Shown: one piece after another, positions 1 through 6,436 of the stretch
Layout: every line of letters begins with the position of its first letter
Position numbering within the stretch: position 1 is the stretch's first letter
From: an uncultured Holophagaceae bacterium
GTDB taxonomy: Bacteria; Acidobacteriota; Holophagae; Holophagales; Holophagaceae
DNA: 8,834 nt
Assembly: GCA_903919165.1 (NCBI GenBank)
Contig: CAIXHJ010000537.1
Span: 1-8,834, forward strand
Direction: 5' to 3'
Notes under the pieces: model-generated
The model's database searches: none
What the model saw: the letters and a program-made list of their open reading frames with translations, nothing else
Told to the model about the DNA's origin: nothing
Position numbers and translations under genes: made by a program

Positions 1-1140
1 GGCCAGATCCTCGATGCCCACCGATATCCGGACCAGGCCATCCGTGATGCCTGCGGCAATACGGTCCTTCCGGGCCATGCCGGCATGGGTCATGGAGGCC
101 GGGTGGCTGATGAGGGTTTCGACGCCCCCCAGGGACACGGCTAGGCCCGCGAGATGCACGTTGTCCATGAGGATCCGGCCCGCTTCCAGGCCGCCTTTGA
201 GTTCGAAGGAGATCATGGAGCCGAATCCGGACATCTGCCGCTTGGCCAGGTCGTGCTGGGGATGGCTGGGCAGCCCAATGTACCGTACCCAGGCCACCTG
301 CGGATGGGCTTCCAGCCAGGGAGCCACCCTCCTGGCACTCTCCTCGGCCCTTTCCACGCGAAGGGCCAGTGTCTTGAGGCCACGGCTCACCATGTAGGAC
401 TGATGGGGATCCATGTTGGCGCCGAGGTTGATGAGCATGGCGCGGATCTGCTTGTGCAGGGCCTCCGTCTTGGCGACCACGATGCCACCCACGACGTCCG
501 CGTGGCCGTTGATGAATTTCGTGACCGAGTGCAGGACGACGTCCGCGCCCAGGTCCAGAGGCTTCTGGAGGTGGGGGCTGGCGAAGGTGTTGTCGACGAC
601 CAGGAGGGCGCCGGAGGCATGGGCGATCTCCGCGGCAGCAGTGATGTCGGTGACCGCCATGGCGGGGTTGGAGGGCGACTCGATGTAGACAAGCTTGGTG
701 TTCACCCGGATGGCCCGGAGGAGATTGTCCAGGTCAGAGGTATCCACATAGGTGGACTCGACCCCGAAGCGGCTCATGTGCTTCTCCATGAGCCCGCGGC
801 TCGGACCGTACACGGAATCCGTGCTCACCATGTGGTCGCCTGAACTGAGCAGGGCCAGATACACCGTGCTGATGGCTCCCATGCCGCTGGCCGTGGCCGT
901 GGCACCGAAGCCGTTCTCGAGCTGGGCTAGATTCTCCTCCAGGGCGTCGGTGGTCGGGTTTCCGATGCGTGTGTAGATGTAGCCTTTCTCTGTGCCGGCG
1001 AAGCGGTTCGCACCCTGCTGGGCATTTCGGAAGGCGAACGTGGCGGTCTGGTAGATGGGCGTCACCACGCTGCCTAAGGCGTCATCCTTGATCCCCGCAT
1101 GGACGAGCTTGGTGTTGAAGCCTTTGTTGCGAGTATCCAT
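1..1140 (-). CDS. PLP-dependent Cys/Met metabolism lyase (methionine or cystathionine gamma-lyase type), C-terminus cut by window edge
   Basis: Fold-type I PLP enzyme of the trans-sulfuration family, a cytoplasmic enzyme that cleaves or exchanges gamma-substituted sulfur amino acids. The window holds 380 codons from the ATG at 1140; the family is about 390-400 residues, so only the extreme C-terminus is missing. Visible motifs: YTRIGNPT (56-63, cofactor phosphate and neighbouring-subunit contacts), VYGPSR (110-115), DNTFASP (183-189, the Asp that holds the PLP ring nitrogen), SVTKFINGH (205-213, Schiff-base Lys208), SLGGVETLISHPASMTH (336-352) and RISVGIED (371-378, substrate-carboxylate Arg). 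The start is supported by CAGGAG five bases upstream. It lies 23 bases after the GMP reductase-like gene and is probably cotranscribed with it. Exact specificity is open: the position where classical methionine gamma-lyases carry Cys (YGCT) is Pro113, and GGVE resembles cystathionine gamma-lyases and synthases. The family call is firm; the substrate is not. Confidence 0.9.
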   Translation of the reverse strand, partial: MDTRNKGFNTKLVHAGIKDDALGSVVTPIYQTATFAFRNAQQGANRFAGTEKGYIYTRIGNPTTDALEENLAQLENGFGATATASGMGAISTVYLALLSSGDHMVSTDSVYGPSRGLMEKHMSRFGVESTYVDTSDLDNLLRAIRVNTKLVYIESPSNPAMAVTDITAAAEIAHASGALLVVDNTFASPHLQKPLDLGADVVLHSVTKFINGHADVVGGIVVAKTEALHKQIRAMLINLGANMDPHQSYMVSRGLKTLALRVERAEESARRVAPWLEAHPQVAWVRYIGLPSHPQHDLAKRQMSGFGSMISFELKGGLEAGRILMDNVHLAGLAVSLGGVETLISHPASMTHAGMARKDRIAAGITDGLVRISVGIEDLA

Positions 1141-1145
1141 GCTTG

Positions 1146-1151
1146 CTCCTG
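1146..1151 (-). promoter_or_regulatory. Ribosome binding site of the PLP lyase gene
   Basis: The minus strand reads CAGGAG, five bases before the ATG at 1140. It fixes the start of the PLP enzyme and lies in the 23-base gap after the preceding gene. Confidence 0.7.
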
Positions 1152-1163
1152 GTTTGGGTTCCT

Positions 1164-2177
1164 TCACCCGAGGGTCTTGTGCGGCAGGCTCTCGATCCTC
1201 CCGGCGGGGGACACGAGCACGTAGTTGAGCTTGCGCTGGAGTTCGCGGATCGTGTTCGCACCTGCGTAGGTGAGGCCTGAACGCAGGCCGCCAACGATGT
1301 CCGCGAGGATCTCCTCCTCGTCCTCTCGATAGGGGACCCGGGTGGCCACGCCTTCGGCGGTCTTCCACCCGGTAAGCCCGCCCAACAGATCGTCGGCCAC
1401 TTCCCTGCTCGCCATGCCACGGTAGACCTTGTAGGTCGGGCCACCCTGCTCGTCCAGGATCGGATCACCGGGCGTGGGACGGGTGCCCGCAAGCATGCCG
1501 CCGATCATCACGAAATCCGCGCCGAAGGCCAAGGCCTTCACGATATCGCCCGGGGTGCGGATCCCACCATCGGCCACGATGGACCGGTCGGCGCGGGCGC
1601 ATTCCTGGATGGCGGTGATCTGGGGCACGCCGAATCCGGTCTTGATGCGGGTGGTGCACACGCTTCCGGGCCCGATGCCCACCTTGACGATGTCGGCATG
1701 CACGGACGCCAGGTAGTCAGCTCCGGCGTAGGTGGCCACATTGCCCGCCATGATGCACTCGTTGGGGAGCATCTGGCGCATGCGCTTGATCATCTTGCCC
1801 ACGTACTTGGCGTGACCATGGGCCACGTCCACACAGAAGTACTGGGCACCCGCGTCCCGGAGGGCCTCGATGCGCTCCATCTCGGCCTCCGCCGTGCCCA
1901 CCGATACGAAGGCGGGGAAGCGGCAGCGCTTGAACATCGCGACGTTCTCCTGGACGGAGACGAACCGGTGGAGTACGCCGATGCCACCGCGTTCGCCGAC
2001 GAAGTTGGCCATGGCATCCTCGGTCACGGTATCCATGTTGGATGTCATGATGGGAAGCCCGAGGGTGAGCTTCCCCGTTTTGTCGGTGATGCCTATGTCG
2101 ACGACCCGGCGTGATTCGTGGTGGTTGTAGGCCGGGATCAGGAGGACATCATCGAAGGTGATGGCGGACTCAGACAT
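1164..2177 (-). CDS. guaC: GMP reductase (IMPDH/GMPR family, no CBS domains)
   Basis: A 337-residue (beta/alpha)8-barrel enzyme of the IMP dehydrogenase/GMP reductase family. As GMP reductase it would convert GMP to IMP and ammonia with NADPH in purine salvage. Visible: ITFDDVLLIPAY at the N-terminus (6-17), the nucleotide/catalytic loop GIGPGSVCTTRIKTGFG (167-183) with catalytic Cys174, DGGIR (203-207), and GGLRSGLTYAG (296-306). There is no CBS pair after the first barrel strands, and the length matches GuaC (about 325-350) rather than full IMPDH (about 490). The flap region (GGLTGWKTAEG, 266-276) resembles GMP reductases and lacks the Arg-Tyr dyad used by IMPDH to activate water. However, YRGMAS (252-257) and the flap end EGVATRVPY are IMPDH-like, so a CBS-less IMPDH is the alternative. 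The start was chosen at Met-Ser-Glu because AGAGGT sits just upstream and the family N-terminus begins there; the open frame continues upstream only as the antiphase of the transporter gene. Confidence 0.85.
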   Translation of the reverse strand: MSESAITFDDVLLIPAYNHHESRRVVDIGITDKTGKLTLGLPIMTSNMDTVTEDAMANFVGERGGIGVLHRFVSVQENVAMFKRCRFPAFVSVGTAEAEMERIEALRDAGAQYFCVDVAHGHAKYVGKMIKRMRQMLPNECIMAGNVATYAGADYLASVHADIVKVGIGPGSVCTTRIKTGFGVPQITAIQECARADRSIVADGGIRTPGDIVKALAFGADFVMIGGMLAGTRPTPGDPILDEQGGPTYKVYRGMASREVADDLLGGLTGWKTAEGVATRVPYREDEEEILADIVGGLRSGLTYAGANTIRELQRKLNYVLVSPAGRIESLPHKTLG

Positions 2178-2180
2178 GAC

Positions 2181-2186
2181 ACCTCT
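2181..2186 (-). promoter_or_regulatory. Ribosome binding site of guaC
   Basis: The minus strand reads AGAGGT immediately upstream of the ATG at 2177. This site decides the guaC start against a 66-codon upstream extension that would overlap the transporter gene. Confidence 0.65.
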
Positions 2187-2208
2187 TTTCACTAGGAAGG
2201 GACTCTGT

Positions 2209-2997
2209 TCAGGCAGCGTAGGTCTTGTAGAAGTACCAGGCCGACAGGATGAACCCGATGCAGACCACACCGATGCGGACGGTACGGCGGCCCACGCGAT
2301 GAGCCATGTGGGATCCGAAGAGGCCTCCCAGGCCCGCGGCGACGGCCATGGGAAGGACCAGCATCCATTTCGCATTGCCGGGGTGCCGCAGGTACTCCAT
2401 CGCCAGGAAGGCGAAGATGGCGATGCCGTTGATGCAGAGGGCCAGCAAGTTCTTCAGGCCATTCATCTGATGGATGTCCGTGAGCCCCAGCAGGCTCAGG
2501 GCCGCCAGCATGAGGATGCCGATGCCCGCGCCGAAGTAGCCGCCATAGATGCCGACGATGAACTGGAAAGCGATGGCGGCGATCCACCAACCCAGCGTCC
2601 GTTCATGGCCGTGGATCCTCCTCAGCAGCTTGCCGACGGGATCATTGGCCGCCAGCAGCACCGTGGCCGCCAGGATGAGCCAGGGCACTAGGTCATCGAA
2701 CACCTTCTGTGGGGTGACCAGCATGAGCCAGGCGCCCAGTCCACCTCCGATGAGCGAAGGCGGCAACAGGCGGAGGGCGAAGGCCTTGATGCCTGCAAGG
2801 TCCTCCCGATGGCCCCAGAAACCGCCCATGGAGCCAGGCCAGAGCGCGAGCGTGCTGGTGACATTCGCCTGCTGGCCCGTGAGGCCGATACCCAGCAGCG
2901 CGGGGAAAGAGACGAGCGTGCCGCCTCCCGCGATGGAGTTGATCGCCCCGGCGACGAAGGCCGCGACCATGACGGTGAGGAGGTGCCCGATATGCAT
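2209..2997 (-). CDS. TauE/SafE family membrane transporter (putative anion/sulfite exporter)
   Basis: A 262-residue polytopic inner-membrane protein of the TauE/SafE (DUF81) family. Characterised members are linked to export or movement of sulfite, sulfoacetate and related organic anions; the substrate here is not known. Both halves carry the family's repeat signature. The first half has GAINSIAGGGTLVSFPALL (17-35) followed by ANVTSTLALWPG (44-55). The second half has IYGGYFGAGIGILMLAALS (150-168) followed by HQMNGLKN (176-183). Hydrophobic stretches at about 6-35, 72-95, 102-117, 135-172, 183-200, 211-230 and 241-258 fit seven or eight membrane segments. The length is normal. The start at 2997 has only a weak GAAGG-like site. 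It lies 41 bases downstream of the binding-protein gene and 31 bases upstream of guaC, so it is probably in the same transcript. Proximity to a sulfur amino-acid lyase makes a sulfur-compound substrate plausible, but this is inference. Confidence 0.9.
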   Translation of the reverse strand: MHIGHLLTVMVAAFVAGAINSIAGGGTLVSFPALLGIGLTGQQANVTSTLALWPGSMGGFWGHREDLAGIKAFALRLLPPSLIGGGLGAWLMLVTPQKVFDDLVPWLILAATVLLAANDPVGKLLRRIHGHERTLGWWIAAIAFQFIVGIYGGYFGAGIGILMLAALSLLGLTDIHQMNGLKNLLALCINGIAIFAFLAMEYLRHPGNAKWMLVLPMAVAAGLGGLFGSHMAHRVGRRTVRIGVVCIGFILSAWYFYKTYAA

Positions 2998-3038
2998 GCC
3001 TTCAACAATGACAGGCCCCCCGGTCCTTCAACAGCCCG

Positions 3039-4187
3039 CTACTTCCACTTGAAGGGGTAGACCGGTTTCTTCGTGCCGTACTCCGGCGGCCAAACCGTCT
3101 CGTGCTTCCCGTTCTGGATTTGTTCTACCAACATCTGGTGCCTGTTCTGGTTCGTGTAGCCGTTGTAGTCCGCGAACTGGACCACGCCCATGATGCCGTC
3201 CCACTTGCCCTCATCCAGGGCGACCCGCAGCTTCTCGCGATCGCCCCCGACCTTCGCGGCGGTTTCCGCCATCACCATCATGGACGCGTAGGCGTTGGCG
3301 GCGTGGTAGGGCACTTCATCCTTCCCGAACTTGGCCTTGTAGCGCTTCCCGAAATCCTTGGCGCCGGGCCAATTCACGTCGGTGGTCCACTGAGTGCTGG
3401 AGAACACGTTGTTGGAGATGGCCTGTTCACGGGCGAATTCGGAGGATGCAAACCCCGCGCCTGCGCCAAGGAAAGCCTGGGGGGCCAAGCCCACTTCCCG
3501 CGCCTGCCGCATGAGCAGGATACCGTCGGCCACGTAGGACACCATGAATACGAGGTCCGGCTTCACGCCCTTGATCTTGGCGAGGGTAGAACGGTAATCC
3601 GGAGAACCAGAAGCATAGGCCTCCTCCATCACCACCTGGATCCCCACCTGGGTGGCGTAGGCCCTTGCCGACTTCGCCCCAGAGGTTCCGAAATCCGTGT
3701 TCTCATTCAGGATGGCCATGGTATTGGGCTTGCCGAGCTTCTGGGCCATCGAGATCAGGATGGAGGCATAGTCCTCGGTGGTGGCACTCAGGCGGAAGAC
3801 GAATTTCTGGTTCTGACGGGTGATGTCCTCCTTGGAAGCCACGGGCACCAAGAGGGGCACCTTGTACTTCTCGGCCAGCTTGGACACAGCGTTCGCGCAG
3901 GCCGAACTGTAGGGACCCACCACACCTGAAACCTGGTCGCGGGTGACGAGTTTCTCCATGGCGGACATGGACACCTGGGGCTTGCCCGTATCGTCCTCCA
4001 CCACCAGCTCCACCTTGATCCCCTTCTTCTGGAGATCCTCCAGGGCCAGCTTGTAGCCGTTGCTCATGTACTCGCCTATGGGCGCTTGGGTACCCGTGGC
4101 GCAGTTGATGACCCCGATTTTCACTGCGGTCTGAGCATGAAGGATGATCCCCAGTGCCAACATGGAAGTGTGGATGCCGAGTTTCAT
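3039..4187 (-). CDS. Branched-chain/amino-acid ABC transporter substrate-binding protein (LivK type)
   Basis: A 382-residue periplasmic ligand-binding protein of the Leu/Ile/Val-binding (type I periplasmic-binding) family, which captures amino acids or amides for an ABC importer. The N-terminus is a short Sec signal peptide: a Lys-containing start, a hydrophobic core at about 7-16, and a likely cut after LHA (residue 18). The mature protein begins with a beta strand, VKIGVINC (22-29). Family features include PIGEYMSNGYKLALED (36-51), VVGPYSSACANAV (89-101, ligand-contact region), VPLLVPVAS (110-118), a NENTDFGTSGA hinge segment and an aromatic C-terminus (YPFKWK). The length is typical. It is the first gene of a four-gene minus-strand cluster, with GGAAGGAG six bases before the ATG. 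No permease or ATPase genes of a Liv system lie in the window, so it either works with a distant transporter or serves as a ligand sensor. Ligand identity cannot be told from sequence. Confidence 0.92.
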   Translation of the reverse strand: MKLGIHTSMLALGIILHAQTAVKIGVINCATGTQAPIGEYMSNGYKLALEDLQKKGIKVELVVEDDTGKPQVSMSAMEKLVTRDQVSGVVGPYSSACANAVSKLAEKYKVPLLVPVASKEDITRQNQKFVFRLSATTEDYASILISMAQKLGKPNTMAILNENTDFGTSGAKSARAYATQVGIQVVMEEAYASGSPDYRSTLAKIKGVKPDLVFMVSYVADGILLMRQAREVGLAPQAFLGAGAGFASSEFAREQAISNNVFSSTQWTTDVNWPGAKDFGKRYKAKFGKDEVPYHAANAYASMMVMAETAAKVGGDREKLRVALDEGKWDGIMGVVQFADYNGYTNQNRHQMLVEQIQNGKHETVWPPEYGTKKPVYPFKWK

Positions 4188-4283
4188 GTCTAACTCCTTC
4201 CGATTTCCGGTGAGGCTTTGAAGTTGATCGAGAGGTTAGCACGCAGGGGGTTCATGCGCGACGGAGCAAGGTATCCTGATTGA
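4188..4283. promoter_or_regulatory. Divergent intergenic region between the binding-protein gene and psd
   Basis: This 96-base gap separates two divergent transcription units and must carry both promoters unless they lie inside the neighbouring genes. On the minus strand, GGAAGGAG (4194-4201) is the ribosome binding site of the binding-protein gene, spaced six bases from its ATG. On the plus strand, the psd start has only distant GGAG/AAGG elements (4263-4271). I found no convincing -35/-10 pair in either direction and no clear operator palindrome. Confidence 0.5.
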
Positions 4284-5216
4284 ATGCATTGGTCCTGGCT
4301 CCAGCCCGCGCGCCTCGCGCTTGTGTTTGTCCTGCTCTGGGTGGCTTACGTGCTGCTCTGGACGCCGGGTCCCTTTTCGCTGAGGGTCCTCGGGCTCTAC
4401 CCGAAGAAGCTGGGATCCCGGGTCGTGGGGTGGGCTGCCACCTGCTCGCTGCCAGCTTCCTGGCGCGCGCCCTTGCTGAGCCGCTTCGCAGGCCACTACG
4501 GCATCAATCTGGCTGAGGCGGAGCTGTCCCTCGCGGACTACCCCAGCCTCCAGGCCCTCTTCACCCGGCGCCTGAAGCCCGGCCTCCGGCCCCAGGAAGC
4601 AGTGGTTCCGGGCTTCGTGAACAGTCCAGTGGATGGACGCATCATCGCGAGCGGCCGCATCGAATTCGGCACCGCCATCCAGGCCAAGGGCCTGCCCTAC
4701 CGTATCTCCGAACTCCTCAAGCACGATCCCGCCACAGCGCGCTTCGAGGGCGGGCACTTCCTCACCCTCTACCTCTCGCCCAAGGATTACCACCGCATCC
4801 ACGTGCCCTTGCAGGGCCAGGTCAGCGCCGTGAGCCACGTCGAGGGCGAACTGTGGCCTGTGAACGACGCGAGCACCAACCATGTCCCGCGCCTCTATGA
4901 ACGGAACCGTCGGGCCAGCTGGACCGCCCTGGGCACCGGCCCCTGTGAAGGGCTGGAAGTGGCCGCCATTCTGGTAGGCGCGACCCACGTGGGCGGCGTG
5001 GTGATCGCTGCCCGCTGGCTGGGTGGGCGTATGCTGCCCAGGGATGGGGGCATGATCGTGGATCTGCTGTCCTGTGCCGCCGGCGACGACCTTGGCACTT
5101 TCGAGTTCGGTTCGACCGTGGTGCTGCTGATCGGCGGGCCGAAGGCCGCAGACTGGTCAGCGGTAAGATCAGGAGGCGACGTGAAGATGGGACAGCGGCT
5201 GGGGGCCTACCGGTGA
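4284..5216 (+). CDS. psd: Phosphatidylserine decarboxylase proenzyme
   Basis: A 310-residue pyruvoyl-dependent enzyme that decarboxylates phosphatidylserine to phosphatidylethanolamine at the inner membrane. Visible: a membrane-associating hydrophobic stretch at about 11-27; NSPVDGRI (113-120) with catalytic Asp117; YLSPKDYHRIHVP (163-175) with the family's two His (170 and 173); ELWPVNDAS (189-197); and the self-cleavage motif FGST (275-278). Cleavage before Ser277 would give a beta chain of 276 residues and a 34-residue alpha chain carrying the pyruvoyl group. E. coli-type enzymes have LGST here; FGST keeps the essential Gly-Ser-Thr. The length matches the large PSD-B class (about 290-320), not the short archaeal-type class. 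It is the first gene of a plus-strand operon, and its TGA overlaps the scpB GTG by four bases. The start has a weak ribosome binding site, but no better in-frame start leaves the N-terminus intact. Confidence 0.95.
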   Translation: MHWSWLQPARLALVFVLLWVAYVLLWTPGPFSLRVLGLYPKKLGSRVVGWAATCSLPASWRAPLLSRFAGHYGINLAEAELSLADYPSLQALFTRRLKPGLRPQEAVVPGFVNSPVDGRIIASGRIEFGTAIQAKGLPYRISELLKHDPATARFEGGHFLTLYLSPKDYHRIHVPLQGQVSAVSHVEGELWPVNDASTNHVPRLYERNRRASWTALGTGPCEGLEVAAILVGATHVGGVVIAARWLGGRMLPRDGGMIVDLLSCAAGDDLGTFEFGSTVVLLIGGPKAADWSAVRSGGDVKMGQRLGAYR

Positions 5217-5893
5217 GCGATCTCGGCCTTTTCCATCAGGATCCCCTCTGGGATGAGGGCGGCGACCTGCCGGGCGCCCTGGAAGCACTCTTCACGGCGG
5301 CGGGCGAAGTGCTTGATCTGGCGCGGCTCCGCGAGCTGACGGGCCTGGGCGATGGCGCTCTCCAGCAGGGCATCGATAAGCTGCAGGAACGGCTTCAGGG
5401 TGCTTCCGGCCTGCGCCTGCTGGAAGTGGGCGGGGGCTGGCGCATGGCCACCAGTCCCGTCTACAAGGAGATGGTCTCGCGCCTGGTGACCACCACGCGC
5501 AGTGGCAAGCTGACGCCGGCGCAGATCGAGGCGCTGGCCATCGTCGCCTACCGCCAGCCCGTCACCATCACCGAGCTGAATGCCATCCGAGGCGTCACCA
5601 GCAGTGCCAACCAGGTGAAGAGCCTCATGGAGCGCCAGCTCATCACACCCGCGGGCCGCAAACACGTCGTGGGTCGGCCCATGATGTACGCCACCACCCA
5701 AGCTTTCCTGCTGCACTTCGGCCTGAAGAGTCTGCATGATCTCCCACGGCTCGAGGACTTTGGCGAGGGCCGCCTGGAGGCCGAGGCCCTAGCCGCCCTG
5801 GAACCGTCCCTTCCCGAGGATGGCCTCTTCGGGGGCGGCGCCCTGATCTCTGATCCAGAACCGCCCCCCATCGAGGAAGATTCTGTCGAATGA
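5213..5893 (+). CDS. scpB: Segregation and condensation protein B
   Basis: A 226-residue winged-helix protein, the kite subunit of the Smc-ScpAB condensin, which dimerises and binds the ScpA kleisin during chromosome compaction and segregation. The first winged-helix domain spans about 18-95 (ALEALFTAAGEVLDLARL through GGGWRMATSP). The second spans about 99-178 and holds the family core: LTPAQIEALAIVAYRQPVT (100-118), IRGVTSS (125-131), VKSLMERQLI (135-144), GRPMMYATTQAFLLHFGL (154-171) and LHDLP (174-178). The remaining 48 residues are an acidic, Pro-rich tail (EPPPIEEDS), as is common in ScpB. The start is the GTG overlapping the psd stop (GTGA); no ATG fits this frame nearby. An AGGAGG at 5171-5176 lies 36 bases upstream inside psd. 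The stop overlaps the next gene as ATGA. scpA, the usual partner gene, is not adjacent, which is unusual. Assignment is very secure. Confidence 0.95.
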   Translation: MSDLGLFHQDPLWDEGGDLPGALEALFTAAGEVLDLARLRELTGLGDGALQQGIDKLQERLQGASGLRLLEVGGGWRMATSPVYKEMVSRLVTTTRSGKLTPAQIEALAIVAYRQPVTITELNAIRGVTSSANQVKSLMERQLITPAGRKHVVGRPMMYATTQAFLLHFGLKSLHDLPRLEDFGEGRLEAEALAALEPSLPEDGLFGGGALISDPEPPPIEEDSVE

Positions 5894-6135
5894 GCCAGAC
5901 CACCCTCAGCCTTGAAGAACAGCCTGGAAAACCCAGGGCAGAAAGCCCCACAGGCCTCTTTCTCCAACCCTGGCAGAAGGGCGTCCTGCTCATCGTACTC
6001 CTCGGAATCCTCTACCTGCGCAGCTGGCGGCGGAGGCAGGCCAGAACCCGGATCTGCAGCCACTGCGGGAAAAAGAATCCCCCTCATCAAACCAACTGCC
6101 AACGGTGCGCGGCGCCGCTGATGCGGGTGGAATAG
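5890..6135 (+). CDS. Small membrane-anchored zinc-ribbon protein, function unknown
   Basis: An 81-residue protein I do not recognise by name. Residues 1-22 are polar. A hydrophobic segment at about 31-43 (GVLLIVLLGILYL) is followed by a basic stretch (RSWRRRQARTR, 44-54), which by the positive-inside rule places the C-terminus in the cytoplasm. The C-terminus is a treble-clef or rubredoxin-like zinc ribbon: CSHC (56-59) and CQRC (70-73), giving C-x2-C-x10-C-x2-C. Such ribbons often bind nucleic acid or protein partners; nothing here identifies the partner. Its ATG overlaps the scpB stop (ATGA), so it is almost certainly translated by coupling to scpB and is a real gene despite its size. It ends 17 bases before the convergent minus-strand gene, with no obvious terminator between. 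Confidence 0.8.
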   Translation: MSQTTLSLEEQPGKPRAESPTGLFLQPWQKGVLLIVLLGILYLRSWRRRQARTRICSHCGKKNPPHQTNCQRCAAPLMRVE

Positions 6136-6152
6136 CAGTCACCAATCCTGGG

Positions 6153-6383
6153 CTAGAACTCTATTTCGATGGCTTCTTCTGCGAGGTCGTTCGGTTCACC
6201 AAGCACCTCGCAGGCAGCGCCGTACATCTGAAGCACAGCGGTCTTGCGGATGCTCAGGCTGGTGAGCAACTCCTTCACCCGCTGGACCTCGGAAGCGATG
6301 GTGTTGTTGATCTGCGACACCTCGGAGCGGCAGCGCTCCCGAGTGGTTTCGTAGAAGGTTCTCTGGTCCAGGCTCAAATCCAT
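6153..6383 (-). CDS. Small probably helical/coiled-coil hypothetical protein downstream of the kinase
   Basis: Encodes 76 residues of unknown function. The sequence is polar and rich in Glu, Arg, Ser and Leu. A long predicted helix runs at about residues 6-60 (for example QRTFYETTRERCRSEVS, then ASEVQRVKELLTSL), with roughly heptad-spaced hydrophobics, and the tail is very acidic (EPNDLAEEAIEIEF). There is no signal peptide or membrane segment, so it is probably cytoplasmic. The start at 6383 was chosen because GGAG lies six bases upstream (minus strand GGAGCCCCCC before ATG). An alternative ATG at 6410 would add nine residues but has no ribosome binding site. It begins 53 bases after the kinase stop in the same direction, so it is likely cotranscribed with the kinase and could be a partner or substrate. 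That link rests on position only. Confidence 0.65.
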   Translation of the reverse strand: MDLSLDQRTFYETTRERCRSEVSQINNTIASEVQRVKELLTSLSIRKTAVLQMYGAACEVLGEPNDLAEEAIEIEF

Positions 6384-6436
6384 GGGGGGCTCCGAGGAAT
6401 AGGAAATCAAATTGGGAACGTCGAGTTTAGCCCGCT

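Noticed and set aside
154..843. A 229-codon plus-strand open frame opposite the PLP lyase
   Set aside because: The opposite strand encodes a clear trans-sulfuration enzyme. The antisense translation shows no family motif and has no ribosome binding site.
2178..2375. Upstream extension of guaC by 66 codons
   Set aside because: It overlaps the TauE/SafE coding sequence out of frame. The Met at 2177 has a ribosome binding site and matches the family N-terminus.
2999..3033. A 9-base direct repeat (ccttcaaca at 2999-3007 and 3025-3033) in the gap before the transporter gene
   Set aside because: It is short, has only two copies, and part of it is just the weak ribosome binding site region; no operator symmetry is evident.
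3102..3929. A 275-codon plus-strand open frame opposite the binding-protein gene
   Set aside because: It is a shadow of the LivK-type gene; the His/Gly/Leu-rich translation has no recognisable domain.
6136..6152. Intrinsic terminator between the convergent operons
   Set aside because: The 17-base gap has no stem followed by a T-run; termination must lie inside the coding ends or be Rho-dependent.
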